Source of the DNA: Struthio camelus
Lineage: Eukaryota; Chordata; Aves; Struthioniformes; Struthionidae
Direction: 5' to 3'
Length of the DNA stretch: 64,000 nucleotides
Assembly (NCBI RefSeq): GCF_040807025.1
Contig: NC_090947.1
Coordinates: 5,704,001-5,768,000 of the forward strand
Shown here: positions 38,151 to 52,132 of the stretch, in pieces
How positions within the stretch are numbered: position 1 is the first letter of the stretch
Layout: each line of letters starts with the position of its first letter
Notes under the pieces: generated by a model
What the model was told of the DNA's origin: nothing
Database searches by the model: none
Seen by the model: only the letters and a program-made list of their open reading frames with translations
Translations under genes and position numbers: made by a program

Positions 38151-40221
38151 TAGGAGATACTTTGGTGGGAAGATACTTAGCGTGTTTTACTCTGCTGGTC
38201 GGAAAAAGGGTGAAATCCCAGCCCGATCTATGCCGAAACCTCTGCTGAATTCGGGCCGGGGCAGGGTGGTTGCGTCTCCCCCGTGAAATTGTTCATCCAC
38301 CTCTGACCTCCAGCTCTCCTTGGAACCAACACTTTAAAAAGCTCCCCGGCCTTTGGAGTCGCGCTGGCAGGACTTTACTTGTGTGAGTTTGGGGCGGTTT
38401 GTGCAGGAACTCTAGGAAAAACGCACACCTCAAAAAATCTGCAATTAATTTCTGGTAGCCAGCATGTTATAAAGCACGAGGTAACATGACCTAGCTGAGA
38501 AGTAGCTGATAGTAGAGGAAATGCTGTAGCAGCAGCCTTGGCCATGGCAAAAGTGGCTTGTAGCATCCTAAAACAGTTAGGCATTTACGGAGGGAGGAGA
38601 TTGTATGTTACTTTGGTTTTCTCACCAGAAAATACAAAAACGGCCAGAAATGCTGTAGTTCCTACTGTCCTTGGTGCAAGGGTGGTCTGATGGGGACCGC
38701 AGACAGTCCCCAACATGAGCCTCGGTGCGTGCGTGGGGTACAACATACAGAGAGAAAATGGTCTCAAACGCCCTAATATTGGTGATAACGACCTTTGTTG
38801 CTTTTGTTAAATACGGCGACAAGATAGCACAGAATATCCAGTTCTCTTAACTCAGAACTAGGGACTTGACTAGAATAAGCAAACTCTGTTAATCCTTAAT
38901 TATTCTCCGTGCGTCTTCCTTTCACAGAGCCTGGGCTAAGAACGTCTCCCGTTTCTGTGCTCTTTTCAGTCTGTTGCTTGCCTACAGCTATGGACTTAAA
39001 AAGAGAATATAGATTAAAACTAGTTGAAAATTTGCCATCACATTTTTTCAACAAAAATTCTGCACTGTAACTAACACGTTATTAAACTGACGTTGAAATA
39101 ATCTGCTCTCCGTTAAGCCTGCTAATTTTTTTTTTCATAAGAAAACCGAAGACCTGAACTCCAGAAATGCGTTTCCAAAACTAGAAAACTTAAGTTTTGG
39201 ATGGACATTTTTCAGGTTTCACTAGGAGAAACCGAAAAAAGAATTTAAATGTTTGGCTTATTGATGGAAAACATTTCAGCAGGGCGAACGTTTTTCTGTC
39301 TGTTGAGGTAAGTTGTAGGGAACAGGTCTTCAGATACTGTAGACTTGCATAGCTAATTTTTTTCCATTTTCTAGACTAATGATATTGACCAATATTTTGT
39401 ACTAAATTCTTTTTTCTTTCTTTTTTTTTCCCCCTTAGTGTCCGTGGTAGATCGTGGCTCAAAAGGAATAAGTGACGTCAAGAGCAAAGTGATGTAAATT
39501 TTATACTTCATCTACACAGGGTGCATTTCAGGTATACCACAGGTGGCTTTTTTTCCCTTCGTTTTCGTGAAAATGGGGAACATCCTTGTGAAAGGGAAAG
39601 CTTTAAAAATTATGTGCGATCTGGAAGTGTGAGTGCATAAATTATCAAAGCCAACTTTCGAAATATACATTTGCAAGTGTTACAATCAAACACGTCTTAG
39701 AAAGTAAACTGTAGTAGTCTTAAGATAAACGGCTCCCCAGAGGAAAGCAATAAATAGTACAGCCGCACGCTTACTACGCCTTGGCTGTGTATTTCCATTA
39801 TTTATGAAAAGGTAGAAAGCAAGCTACAATTGCCGAAAGCCCTTTGAGCAGTGCATTTTTTCAAATACTTTTAAAAATCCCCAAACCAGAAGAGTCATTG
39901 AAAGACTGGAAAATTTCTGTGGGTTTTGCCTTAAGGGCAAACAATTTGGGATGAGCACACGGTTTCCCTTGAGATCTCTCCCCTGCCTTAGCGTCCGTGA
40001 TACTGCGACAACTATTAAACCACTGGCAACCAACTCCTTTTCCTGGTTCTTTTGTTGCCTCTTTGGTCTCTTTCCATCTACGGCTGCTTGTAATATTTGC
40101 AGATTGTGAGATATTTGAGCCTTTTTGTTCGGTGTTTGCACAGTGCCTCGCACTGTGACGGCCCTGGGGTACTCTTAAAGAAAATATGAAGTACTGTTAA
40201 CCACTCCTGGATATGAGCGGG
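38151..40221. other. intergenic DNA without recognised features
   Basis: AT-rich non-coding sequence. Nothing beyond short ORFs and T runs seen. Confidence 0.65.
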
Positions 40222-40350
40222 AACTGAGGTTGGAGGGGACCTCTGGAGCTCATCTAACGCAGCCTCCTGATTAAAACAGGGCTGACTTCAAAACCAGCTA
40301 TTGGTCTAAGGACTTTGTTGGATTGCGACCTGAACCTGAAAAATGAAAAG
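40222..40350 (-). mobile_element. degenerate CR1 3' end
   Basis: On the plus strand the text TTGGAGGGGACCTCTGGAG, then CATCTAACGCAGCCTCCTG...ACAGGGCTGACTTCAAA, is the reverse complement of the conserved CR1 3' UTR. It decays to noise after about 130 bases. An old, short copy in minus orientation. Confidence 0.8.
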
Positions 40351-43300
40351 CAAAAGTCTACGTGTTTCACAGCTGAGAGGAAGGCTGAATGATGAGAAGA
40401 AAGCATTTGCAATTCTCGCTCACAGTTATCAGAAGAGAAAACGGGCAATTGTCTCCCAACAGAAACACAGTTGGTGAAATCATGGAAATACTGGTTGCGA
40501 CTCTATAAACAAGTTTGCATTGAAAATACTGCTAAAAATTGTTTGGATCCAATGTCTCGACTGGATGTCTAGATTTCTGCATATATTTTGAGACATCTCA
40601 TTGAAGGCATGGGAAGTCAGAAGGCTGTTCAGAAGCCCTTGATTTTTTTTTCAAGGTTTCAGTGTCTGGAAGATCCTCTCATTTCATACTGAACCCTCGG
40701 CCCACAAGTAGACACATATAAACATACAGCAAAGGACGGAGTCTGTGATTAATCTTTACCCAGCAGCATAAACTTTGTTATACTGTTTCCATCTGTATTT
40801 GAGCCCAGGGAAAGATTTGCATAGAGGACTTGGAGCAGTCTCCATGTTTTCTCTCCTAGATGTGTCAGGACCTAAACCTTCAAAGGTGTTGGTGTAAATT
40901 TGCAAAGGACTCCTGCGTGTGGTTTAGAAGTGTCCTGAAATCATGTGTTGCTATGTAGGAAAGGTAACCGTTTATGTTGCTCAAGTATTCATATTGAGAA
41001 GATGAACAGACAGGTGGTAAGACACGAACCAAACCTCACAGTTTATGCCATGGTGAAGAAGTCTCATAAATGTAATATCCGGTTTTAAAAAGTCAACCGT
41101 TAACAAGATCAGGGTTGTATCTCAGCCTGAGTATGGACCTGAGAATTTGCAAACAGAGACGCCGCACTATAACTGACACTCCAACAGGACTCTGCTTTCA
41201 GAAGAATGACACAATAACGTGGGAGACGACAGGGACCCTGTTTTCAAACATGTCCACAAAATTGCATTAGCAAAAGAGGTCATGCGCCTTTAAAAGCATC
41301 TAATTTTTTCTCGTCCCCCCAAAATGAGAGCTGGAGCAAGTAATCCCTCTTTGCAGACCTTGGATAGGCAAATACGCAGCAGAGCAATGGGGTGAGTGTT
41401 TTTTCAGACGTTGCATTGAAAACTGAAATTCCGAAAGCTAACCAAGGTGAGGTTCACCTATACAAAACATTCTCTCCCCCAGAAATCCCATTATATAGAG
41501 GCAAATCTAGTCTGAATAAGGAAAAGAACACTCATAAAGGAAACCAATACAGAAAGTGCATCATTTGTGTGGGCATGGACCGAGGTGGGGACTTACCCAC
41601 ATTCTTATCATAACCCCATGATTACCTAGGGCATATACTGAACATCCCTGGACTCTGTAGTGAACAGCTTTTTTCGTCCTTTTTAACGTAAAAAGCAATT
41701 TACTGCCGACTCATTCTGATGTAACGGATTTTTATACGCCTGAAATCAAGGCTAAGCTTTAAGCAGGGAAAATCAATAAATGATGTGTAGCCATCAGCCA
41801 CGTATACAGCAGCTTAGTCTCATTTTAATAATATTATTGCTGCAGAAGGAAAGCATGGGAGAAATATCTGTTGCTTGACATCAGCGGTCAGAGTCGTTTC
41901 TTCCCTCTGCAGACGGAGCTCGGGAAGCCGAGTCCTCCCAACACGAGCAACACGTGCCACGAGCGGCCACTGCCTCTTTGTGAAACGCTGTCATTTGGGA
42001 ATAAATGGGTTCCTTGTTCTCCAAGCAACCACCCCACGTGCTCTGTCCGTGAGGCTGCACGTTTTAGTTTGGGAGAAACTGTAATTCAGGCAGGCCCAGA
42101 CAACACGGCGAGACCCGACAAAGAATGTTTGTGCCGAAGTCAAAGCAGTTGGTCCCCAGACTTGGGAAGTCGAGGTGAGGTCTTCCTCTCTTAGGACACC
42201 TGTGCCTCTCAGAGAGGCTGCTGCCACATGCTGGCTTCAAATTATTAATTAACCAGCTATTAAACATCATCAGAAAACTTTGCAGCTTCATCAAGTTCCT
42301 CTAAAGCAATGCAAGACAACATGTTGCTCACCAAGTGAAGTTAAAATCTGAAAGGGGGAATGTAAAACAAAATCAGACTATTAGTTTCCGTTGGAAGTCT
42401 TAAAAAAACATTTATTTAAAATATTGGAATAGTTTGCCTATTCTCGAAAACCATTGTGAGATCTAAATGTATGAATGGTCAGAAAAGAAAAGCACAATTT
42501 ACCTGTTTCATTTTTCCCTTGCGGCTGAGCCAAACTAGCCAGGAGCACAGGCAGGGAGGAAGTGGCTGGAATAAAGCTGCTTATTGTTAAAAAAAGATTC
42601 TTCCCTCTTTAACAACTGAAGGTACTCTGCGTGGTCTGGAAACTGTGATAAGGAACAGGACAGCATTTCAGAGATAGCATGCTTTAAATTTTGAATGATG
42701 TGTACTACCATGATGTGTAAAATAACTAAAGCGCAAACTGATCATGCAGGCATAAAAGGACATACCGGTTACATAAAATGTAATAACATACTGCTCAGCA
42801 AAGTGACATGTTCCATGTAGGATATAATGCACCATATGAAATCGGTAACCTGTAACAGAGTGGAGAAGAGTTTCAAAGACCAGCCGGAGCAAGGAATAAG
42901 CAGGAGGGTAGCACATGATGATACACGAGGTGCGGAGGGAATAAGAGAATTAGATCGAATCTTGGGGAAGAGAGAAGTTCTCCATGAGGAGATAAATATA
43001 ATCTAAAACAAAGATACCTGGTAGGAAGAAGCTACTTACAAGGCAATGGTGTTGAAAAGATGCCTAAGCAAATCAGATATGAGCATGCAACATGAGTGAA
43101 AAATACATGCATAAATGCCAAGGTAATTCTGGCCTGTGCTGTGACAGAGAGGTAGAAAGGGACAGTTGCCTACACGACACTGAGGAGACAGTACTCGATA
43201 TGAAACAATATCTTTGGGGAACCTTGCTTATAAAGCTGCAGCAACTGGAGGCGACAGAGTGAAGAGGAACGAGGCTACCGCAGAGAAATTTGGGACGCTG

Positions 43301-46300
43301 AAGAGACTCATCTCCACAGGAAGAGATGTAAATAACTCTGGCTGGATGGTAACCAACACACGGATGGCTGCTTGCAAACAGCTGGTGCGTGCAAGTGTGG
43401 TAGACCCTGTACGCAGCAGGACTGCAAATTGATCAAATGAAATTTTGGCCTGAATTTCAGGGGGGGAAAAAAAAAGGTCGGTAAAGCTGGTCCATTTTCC
43501 TACAGAAAGGGATGGGAGCCCTGTCATTTGTGACAGAAAACGGTAAGGAAAGATCTATGACTATTTCCCCAACAATTCTGTGAAAGGAAGGACGGGGAGC
43601 CTGAGCCTTATGCCATGCATCATCCTCCTCCTCGGCAGCGTGGTTTTGTGCTTACCACTGACAACATTAAAGTCCATGCTCTGTAAGGAAGATGGGCTGA
43701 GATGAGCTGGATCGTTCTTCCATCTCCTGATTCTGCAGTTCCGCACTGAAGCCAGAATTGCTCCATAGCTGCTAATAACGTTTAAAATGCTGGGGGTGGC
43801 CAGTGGGTGTCAGCTTTGTTCTATGAAGGAGCTGATGGCGCTTCCTTTATCTAGAGTAAGAAACTGTCTCTTAAAGGAGGCAGTGGGAAAAAAATCATTG
43901 AGGAGAAAAACATTCCTATGGGGAAGTGTGACACCTGCCCCACAGCGTGGTTTTATTTTTTTGTTAGCTCCCTACTTTAAGAGCAGTCACAGGTAATAAT
44001 TAGTAGAGAAGTAGTCTTCCTAGTTTTTCCTCTTTTCCAGAACCTCCAGTCTTAAGAGAGAGGACAACTAAATGAGGCTTTTCAAGAGAAACTCTTTCAC
44101 TCCATAAAAGAAGAAGCCACCTTCTACAGTCAGACAAACACTTTATTTCAAAAGGTCAGATGTGCAAATGTGCAAAAACCTTGCAGGAACCACCTACGAT
44201 AACCTCTCTGGAGGGTCACGGTTTTGTTGTCAGCCAAATAAGGCAAGTCAGTATCATGTGGAAGTCACTTCAAGATCAAGGCAAAGCTAAAGACCTGTAG
44301 CTACTTTGGATATAATTTCCATGGAAAACATCTTCAGATTTTAAGGATCATTTTCAATAGTTACTTTTAACCAAACTTTGGAACTGAATGTAAGATTAAG
44401 CCCTTGTTGAACTAAAAGCCAACCAAACGAACCCAAAACAGCAAAAAGCCACTACTAAAAGTATTTGACTTTCTAACATGACTAATACGTTGTAACATGG
44501 TAGCTCTCTAGAGTTTCATAGTAAACTCTCCGAGTGTTTTGCCTGAGGAAAGTTTTGTTATGAGAGAACACTCTTTAGCAGTGTACGGATACAATAAACT
44601 GGCATAAGCAACTTGGAGAAGAATTTCCAAGACAAAGATGATGATCTTACAGGTACCGTAAGAACATCTGCAAAGGTTTTTCTATGTATGTCCAGACTCA
44701 AAGCCTCTTAAAATTGGAGAGAATCTTTACTTTGACTTCCGCGGATTTTTGGATCGAGTCTTTTCAGCTGACGTTATCAGGAAAACTTCTGTTGATGTTA
44801 GTGCTGTAAGCTCAGGCCTGTGCAGACAAAAAGAGATACCTGAAGCCATGACACTATATTTAGGCAATGTTCCATGACCCCCAAAAATTCCTAATTAGGA
44901 GAATCCCCCATGTTGTTAACAGAAAATAACATTTGTTCTTCCAGATTTCAGAAAGAACAACAGTGCATTGGCAGAAGCCACATGTAAAAGATTATATTTT
45001 TAATGCAGAGGCTGAATGATGTCTTCACTGATTTAAATCCTCAAAGGAAAACTGAAAAATGGAAATGCCTCCCTCTTAAAAAACAAACAAACAGGAAAAA
45101 AGAGGCACTTTCAAACCACAAGAATGAAGTTATGTTTTATTTGCTTGCACAGTTATGTGCGGGTAATGTCTGGATGTACAGAAATGTTATTCCTTCACTG
45201 CAGTAAAATAACAGTGATAAAAAAAACTTTGAAAAATGAAGAAATCCTCACCACTAAACAAATCAGGCTACTAAAAAAGGACATGAACCGCTCCATCAGC
45301 CCTGCTGCTAGAGAGAGACAGCAGAACGGCTCACAATAAAAATTAACCTACGGCTTTAAAAGGCTGTGGTCAAACACTGTTTAATGCGTCATTGAGAGCA
45401 GTGTAAAAAGATGCTAATGTTTTGTTTTTATGATCTAAACTGTTGTCTGTGGTTAATCAAAGTTAACCTGGCTGCACTTTAAAACCGATTATGGGGCCGG
45501 TTAATTTAAGGTGACCATATTTTCACAATCAAACACCAGGACACTTTTATGAGGGCGCTTTACTTATGGGCATGAAAGAGGCATACAAAAAACTGGTTTT
45601 TGAATGGCGCTCTCTTGCGTACTCGCATGGCCTCCATCACAGTTGTATCCAAGTCCCTGCCCTTCTCTCTAGTGTGTTCATGATTCTCAACTCAGTTGAC
45701 AGAGGAGAAGAAATACTATCAATCAGCTTCATTTTCTAGGTGAAGAACTGAAGTCTGAATGAGGATATTCACCCACTGCCAGCAACAAATTTAGCCAGCT
45801 GATATCTCCAGTCTCCCTGGGTAGTCACTGGAGAAAGAAATGTTCCTCCAGAGAGTGACTAAAAGAGCAGGAGACTGATTTTAGTGCTTGGATTTGCAGG
45901 CTGGAGGAGTCAGTCTTTTTCCATGGGCTCTGGAAGTAGCCTAGGAATACGAGGCTACACAAGGTGCCCGTAGCTGATTCGGCCTTATAAACGGAGAGGG
46001 AAACGGACATCCTCCTCTGTGCCCAGAGCAAGGAATTGAAAGCGAGTCTCCCACAGCCCCGACTCACACTTCGTCCCCAGGCTGTGCTTCACCTCTGAGA
46101 TGACCCAGTGTCAGCCACTCAGACTCAGCTGTGCCACTTCTAGAGGTCGAGGGCTGGGCTTTTTTGTTTTCACAGGCGATTTTATGCTCTGACTTCATTA
46201 CTCGTGAGACTCTGATGACATACGATTTCTGCAACGATCACAGGCTGGTTTAGGTGGCAGCTTTTCACCCCCAGCGTTCACTGCAGATGTGCTCCTGCAC

Positions 46301-47659
46301 ACTGAACTGTTTGCACTGAGTTAAAGCATTGCCCTGGGTAGCACTGACCTGTGCAAAGGGTGAAGCGGCCCTAACGGGAACGGCACAGAGGGGACTAATC
46401 CCTGCCCTGCTCCCCTGTCCTGTGACAGCTGTGCCTGTCCCCTCAATCAGGCCATGTTACAGATTCACACACCCGCAGGAGCTGGCATCAGCCTGCTAGA
46501 TGCTTTAGTCGTTTAGTGCCTGACCACTGCAGCAATAGGTTTCAGCACAGAGCCGCAGCCTCGCCCGGCTCCTTACACAGCATGGGGAGAAGCATGACCC
46601 TGGAAAAGCTGCAAAGGAATGAGGACAAGGACTAACGAGGGTAAAGTAAACCTGCATACGCGTGCTGACTTCTTTGTAGGTGTGCATGGCCCAGGATCCC
46701 ATTTCAGCCCAGCTCGAGGCTGTCAGTCCCTGCCCCAGCGATGCCACAGCCCTGTCCCTGCCTGGCCACAGCCACACTGATCCGGACCCTAACCCATGAG
46801 CTGACTGCCCGTGCCGTCCCCGTATCCCCCAGAGGTGCACAGTGCCCAGAGCTGGGGCTGCCCCCAGCCTGCCCTGCTCCCTCGCTGGGTGGTGGGACGG
46901 CTGCTGTGTCCCTCCCGGCTCCCCGGCCCTGGGGAAGCCGCCGGCCCTCGCTGCACCCTGATGGGGAGGCTGGAGTCAATGAGAAAATGCCCTTATCGAT
47001 AACCTCAGATCTTTGCCCAATTTTAGAGAAGAACTGCAGTAAAAACTTAGTCCAAGTTCAGCAATGTATGCGTAGTGTGGCCTTATCTATGCTATTTTTC
47101 ACCCAGGACCAGAATTATGAATACAGTTGTTTATATCAGGTTGAAGCCAGAGAGTAAGTGCCAGAAGCCTTACAAGAAAGTCTGCTCCCAGGATATTTGC
47201 AGGCTAATGTGGCAGCCTCGGGAATCCTACATGCTTATACAAGTCATCTGTCTTGCGGAAGCCCATTCAAACCCAGCTGGAAACTCCTGGCCTTTGGAGA
47301 TTCGACCTCCACAACTATTCCTATCACAGACGAACAGAAGGAGAACCCAGTTTGCACGAAATTTTCAAACGATGCAAACCCATGAGCCTGGTCACTCGTT
47401 ACTCAGTTTTCCCAGGTACTTTGCAATATTAAACATAAATGACTTTTGCAATTTTACCCGAATTCCAACTTGAGTAACAATTGTCTACCTACTTGAAATG
47501 CTCCTGGTAATTTAAATAGATCCAGTACAGTTTTGTAACAGCTGCTTTTCGGACTTTATACCACTATGCTGCTTACTGTTCAGTATTAGACATATTTCAC
47601 TCTGTTGGTGCTGGTATTTCCAGCCATAAGCACAGCAAGAGCTATAATTCTTGTTTGTA
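40351..47659. other. intergenic DNA, right part
   Basis: AT-rich, no gene recognised. A perfect AATAATATTATT palindrome lies near 41827. A stretch near 45510 (GGTGACCATATTTT...CCAGGACACTTTT) looks like old transposon sequence but could not be assigned to a family. Confidence 0.6.
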
Positions 47660-47770
47660 CTGAAGTACTAGGTGGGAAGCTGGGTCATGAATAAATCCTC
47701 ATTGCGCTAGGTGTTGTACAAACAAAGACCAGAAATGGTCTCCGACTCAAGGATTCTATGTCTGCAGTTA
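47660..47770 (+). mobile_element. ancient SINE/L2-type 3' tail relic
   Basis: The words CTCATTGCGCTAGGTGTTGTACAAACAAAGACC followed by a 'tggtctccgactcaaggattct' stretch resemble the shared 3' tail of old amniote L2/CORE-SINE copies (cattgtgctaggcgctgtacaaac... followed by 'ccctgccccaaagagcttaca'). Divergent; the family is not certain. Confidence 0.5.
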
Positions 47771-49371
47771 GTGTCATGACTAAATTTTGCTAGAACATTT
47801 TAAGAGCATCCTGCCTCATAAGTGATACATCCACATACATTTATATCTCGATAATAAAAAAGAAACCCTGTACATTTTTATTATTGAAGTAGGACATAAA
47901 ATACAATACTATTTTTCCAGTAACTGGGATATAGCCATTAGAGTGCCAGGAAGAAAAGGAATCCTGGTGTCTTGTATGCTTTCAGTTTATATACACCTGA
48001 AGTTGTCCGCTTTATAGGAGAAGGAAGGAGCATTTGCCGTGAAAACGATGCCTCACACACGAGCACACTGAATTCAGGTGAAGACTCTAGAGCACGAGCT
48101 GGAGCCCTTTTAAAAATCAAATATTGCGTCTTCATGAACAAAGCTCTAGCAGTAAAGCTAAGAGAAGACAACGCAGCGACCACGTGATACATTAGCAGAA
48201 TGCTTTACAAAGTCCCCCACAAAGATCCGCTGCTCTTGAAAAGCCTAACCAACCCAAGTGAGAAACTACTCACAAATTTAGTATTCAGATTACATGCTCT
48301 GCCTTTTCAACTGCTCTCTGTACAATGAATGCCTGTACAACTACAGTAACAGACACAGATCTACAGTTTCTGTGGCCTTTGAGCTATTATGAGTATTGTG
48401 CCTCTCCATAAATTACATGTGCATGTCCTGAAAATACCAACTGTTTTAACAGGAATTAATCTGTAGGCTTTTATCTTAGTGAAATACAAGGGGTACAGTA
48501 TGTTGCATCTCTTTTAAAATTAATAGGGTATAGCCTGAAGATATTCAAGGAGGTTCATTATTTTCTTTATAGGTCTCTTTATCGATGCATATAAACATGA
48601 AACAGTGCCTTACTGTAGGAAAGAGAAGGGGATAGCATAATGAATAGATTCGGGCTTACATGGTTTTAGACTGTCCAACGCACAGTTAAGCAAAGAAAGG
48701 TCTGCATTTGTCCTCTTCAAAGCGTATTGGGATTTGATCCAGTTTGTGTTCAAAGTACCCCTTCTGTAGGCAGAAGAGAGAGGATTCAGTCTAAAGGGAA
48801 GAAAGCTGATCCAGTCGTCTGTTGCTCCGTGGTGTTCGTAGCTGTCCGAGGCAACAGTATGTTACATACGTGCTTTTTAATTTGCCAAATCTAAATAAAT
48901 CTGGAACTTTGTTGCTGCGCTGAACTATTATATACGTTCATACTTAACAAACCTCGTTTGGCTGCTAACTTCTAGAATACTTTGACCTTATATAGGCACA
49001 TAAAAAAGAATTAGATGATTAGAACAAGGATTTACACAGAAGCATTTTTACGGTTCTTTTGAATAATAATTCACACATACGTGTGCCCACACATACATGG
49101 GTTAAATGCATGCACAGTTCAAATATCATGTTGAAATCAGCCCATCACCGACTGAACTCATTTGAGAGGCTGAGCGTACGTGTGCCGTTACCTCAAGGGA
49201 TATCGCAGGTCTGAGGACTAGACGGACCCTCCGTCCAGCCTGTGATCCTTGGGGCAGCCGAAACCTGTGGGTTGTCTGAAGGCTGCTTAGAGGTCAGTCC
49301 CGTCAATGGAAATGGAGCGGAAAGAGGGTGCCCACCGGGCTCACGGGAGCTCCAGAAATGGCTCTTTCAGA
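47771..49371. other. intergenic DNA without recognised features
   Basis: AT-rich sequence. Only short ORFs with no recognisable product. Confidence 0.6.
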
Positions 49372-49440
49372 GATTTCCCTAAGTGACTTATACAAGGTGG
49401 CAGGAGAAGTCTGTGGCAAAGCTGAGAACTGCTCTTGAGG
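49372..49440 (-). mobile_element. MIR-type CORE-SINE fragment 1
   Basis: CTAAGTGACTTATACAAGGTGGC...AAGTCTGTGGCAAAGCTGAGAA matches the reversed MIR text (aagtgacttgcccaaggtcac...gtggcagagctgg). Old and partial. Confidence 0.6.
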
Positions 49441-49477
49441 AATTGCTCAGTGGGGAAAAGACACCTCTCGTTGCATT

Positions 49478-49600
49478 ATTCTCTGCATTTTAGAAAGGGA
49501 GAACTGAAACCCAGAGAAATAATGACTCGGTTGAAATTAGAGAGAGGACCTCTGACCATGGCTGGAAGTGAATCCGGGTCTCCTGATCCCCAAAATGTCA
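49478..49600 (-). mobile_element. MIR-type CORE-SINE fragment 2
   Basis: CTGCATTTTAGAAAGGGAGA followed by ACTGAAACCCAGAGA and, farther on, GGAAGTGAATCCGGGTCTCC corresponds to the reversed MIR segments (ttttacagatgaggaaactgaggctcagaga ... gggattcgaacccaggtctcc). Confidence 0.65.
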
Positions 49601-50439
49601 CTTTATCCTCAAGATCACCACAGTGGCTCCACCAAGTATCGTTTGGGGGAGGCTGATGTAGGTCATTGCGGACTTCTCACTGCAGCCCCCAAGCTGAGGC
49701 AGATCTGACTTTCGCAATGAAACCAGTGATTCACCCCGATGCCTTGCCATGCCCAGGTTGCTGTAGTGAAGACGTTCTCATCTCTGCAGACCTTGCAGTG
49801 ACCAAATTAATTTTTAAAGGCAAACCCTTTCATTTTATTCCCTGTCCCCTCCTTCTCCTTTGGTTACTCTTGTTTGCTTTCACAACTTTGTCCGATTTTT
49901 GAAAGCTTACAGAGCAGCAGGATTAAGAACAGAGCACTAACTACTGAAGAGGATGGACCCGGCTTTCGACCATCAGCTCCTACGGCTGAAGCAAGTTCCA
50001 ACACCTTTGGGAAAAAGCTGTTACTTATTTATTAAAGTATTACCTGTAAGGAGAGCCAGCTGAAAGCCTTCAGTTTTCCACACGTTGATGAAAAGCATCA
50101 TAAAAGTTTTGACAACAAAACCCCTAGGACTTCAGTGACATCTCTTGCATTTACCCCTGCTTTTCAGTGTCCTGTAGAAGTGAACAAAGGCTTCAAAATG
50201 CTGTTGAGACTTGCATCTTGGGAATGTTGACCTCCAAAATGAAAAATAAAGAAACCAAAGAGTTTCTATTGAGGGAATTCGTACGGACAGCTCAGGGGAA
50301 GTCACTTTCCTTCTGGAGGAGGATGTCCACAAGGAGATGTATTCCAGCGTAACTACTATGGTGTAATTATGCAGCTATAGCTATGCCAGACTTTTCTGAG
50401 GTAGGCAAGCCAAGTCTAGTTGTCGAAACGTAGGCGTGG
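49601..50439. other. intergenic DNA without recognised features
   Basis: Non-coding stretch between MIR relics. Nothing further recognised. Confidence 0.55.
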
Positions 50440-50640
50440 GAAACAAGAAGTTTGCTTTCTAGGCTCAGCTCTCTGAGTACTGCTCTTTGTGGCCTTGGGC
50501 CAGTCCCCTAACCTTTCTGCCTCCTTCCTATGTAAAATGAGAAGAGTTAAATTAGCCTACTTCACAGATGTGGTGCAATGACTAATTGGCTAAAATTTGC
50601 TGCACTGTGGAGAGAGCTGTCTATTAACTTTGCTGTCTTT
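50440..50640 (+). mobile_element. MIR-type CORE-SINE, longest copy
   Basis: Recognisable in order: GCTCTTTGTGGCCTTGGGCC, AGTCCCCTAACCTTTCTGCC, TCCTATGTAAAATGAGAAGA, CCTACTTCACAGATGTGGTG. These match the central MIR consensus (ctgtgtgaccttgggcaagtcacttaacctctctg...cctcatctgtaaaatgaggata...cctacctcatagggttgtg). Opposite orientation to the two fragments 1 kb to the left. Confidence 0.8.
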
Positions 50641-51369
50641 GGCTTGTTGAATAATTCAATCGCAGTATCTTGAAAAAATGCAGTTTAAGCGTCTTGCGCT
50701 CTCAGGGTAGGGTGGCACATTGCAAGAGCCACTCTTGAACGGGGGGGAAGAGCGTGACATCGAAAGCGCCCTGCGCTCCGCGAGCCTCAGCAAGGATTCT
50801 TGCATCCACTACCCGATCGGCTGTGGAAAGATGTAAGAGGGGAAAGGGGGATTAAAGCATGAGCACATTTTACATTTGTAAGCAAAACACTCCAATATAT
50901 ACAATTTGCCTCCAGGGGAAAGGATAAAAAAGTATTTTCCATATCATTTAATGCACTACTGGAACGAATGTGGGTATACAGTGATGAATACACTCCAGTT
51001 AGTGAACGCCTGCAAAACTCACTGGCGAAATGTGTTATTCCCCTTTAGTGACCAGGGTACATACAGGATAATTCCCTGTCGTTCCTGTCAGCTTCTCCGT
51101 CAGGTGGAATCGCTGAAAGGGGGTATGGGCAGCCTGAATTCTGATGCTTCCTAATGTTTGTGTGCTTGACCTTGCACGCTTAAAACTTTATCTCTGTATA
51201 TAATGCACGCCACGTCCAAGTATGGCTTCTCGATGGGGTGTTAAACCTGGTGCCTAACGGTGGCCTTACCACTCACCAGCATTCAGCAGTCCAAGTTTAG
51301 CCTGGGAGGCGCTAGCATGATCCTAGCGCACCTGATCTGAAATCTGCTGAGGCCAACGGAAGGGCGGCG
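50641..51369. other. upstream flank of the IKZF2 CpG island
   Basis: Non-coding sequence grading from AT-rich into GC-rich. No specific element recognised. Confidence 0.55.
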
Positions 51370-52132
51370 CTGGGTGAAAGCCTACCGGACGTTCCCCGTC
51401 AGGGTCCACCGGGGAATTTGTGCGCAACAGCTCAGGGGGCCGCAAACGCGCGCCCCGGCTGCCCGAGCTCCCCTGCCTCGGTGCAGACGTGCCAGCGGGC
51501 TTCGGCGGGCTCTGGCTCTCGCGCTGAGATCGGCACGGTTACGAGTGGCACGTCCGCGTGTTATTTCAGCCGTGCGTGCGCGGGAGGGTAACCTGGACTG
51601 GGGCTTGCGCGGGGGAGAATATCCAGTCCGTTCCTCCCCGCCGCACTGACTGCTCATGCTCACCCACTGGGAGGCAGGGGAAGAAATCCTGCGGAAAGGC
51701 TTTTACTTGCAGCAGGCGCTGCCTCTTAAGCCTAACACTGGAAAAAAAAAATACATCGTCTTTGCTCCGAGCGCCCCATGAAACCGTAGCGGCGGCACAT
51801 CCCGCAAACACTTCCCTCCGCTCCCCACGCTTTCGCTGGGCCCACGCGAGCCCTCGCCGCGGCTGCAACGCGGGGCAGAAGCCACCAAAGCAGAGGGAGC
51901 CGCCACACGTAGTGAAACGCGGTGGGGCTCGGCGCCTGCCCGCGATGACGGCCACCGCATCTCCCCGACCTGCCCGCCATGCCTGGGGGGGCCGTTTTCG
52001 GCAGGCGCCGGCCGCCTCCGAGGGAGGCCCGGGAAGCCGCCGTGGCGGTTAAAAATAGAAGTGCTGAATCATGACTCGGGCCGGCGGCATGAGGGGAAAA
52101 AGGGATGGGGGGGGGAGGAGGGGGCAACCGCC

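Noticed and set aside
45510-45600. possible DNA-transposon relic (GGTGACCATATTTT...)
   Set aside because: Looked familiar but no terminal inverted repeat, target duplication or family could be established.
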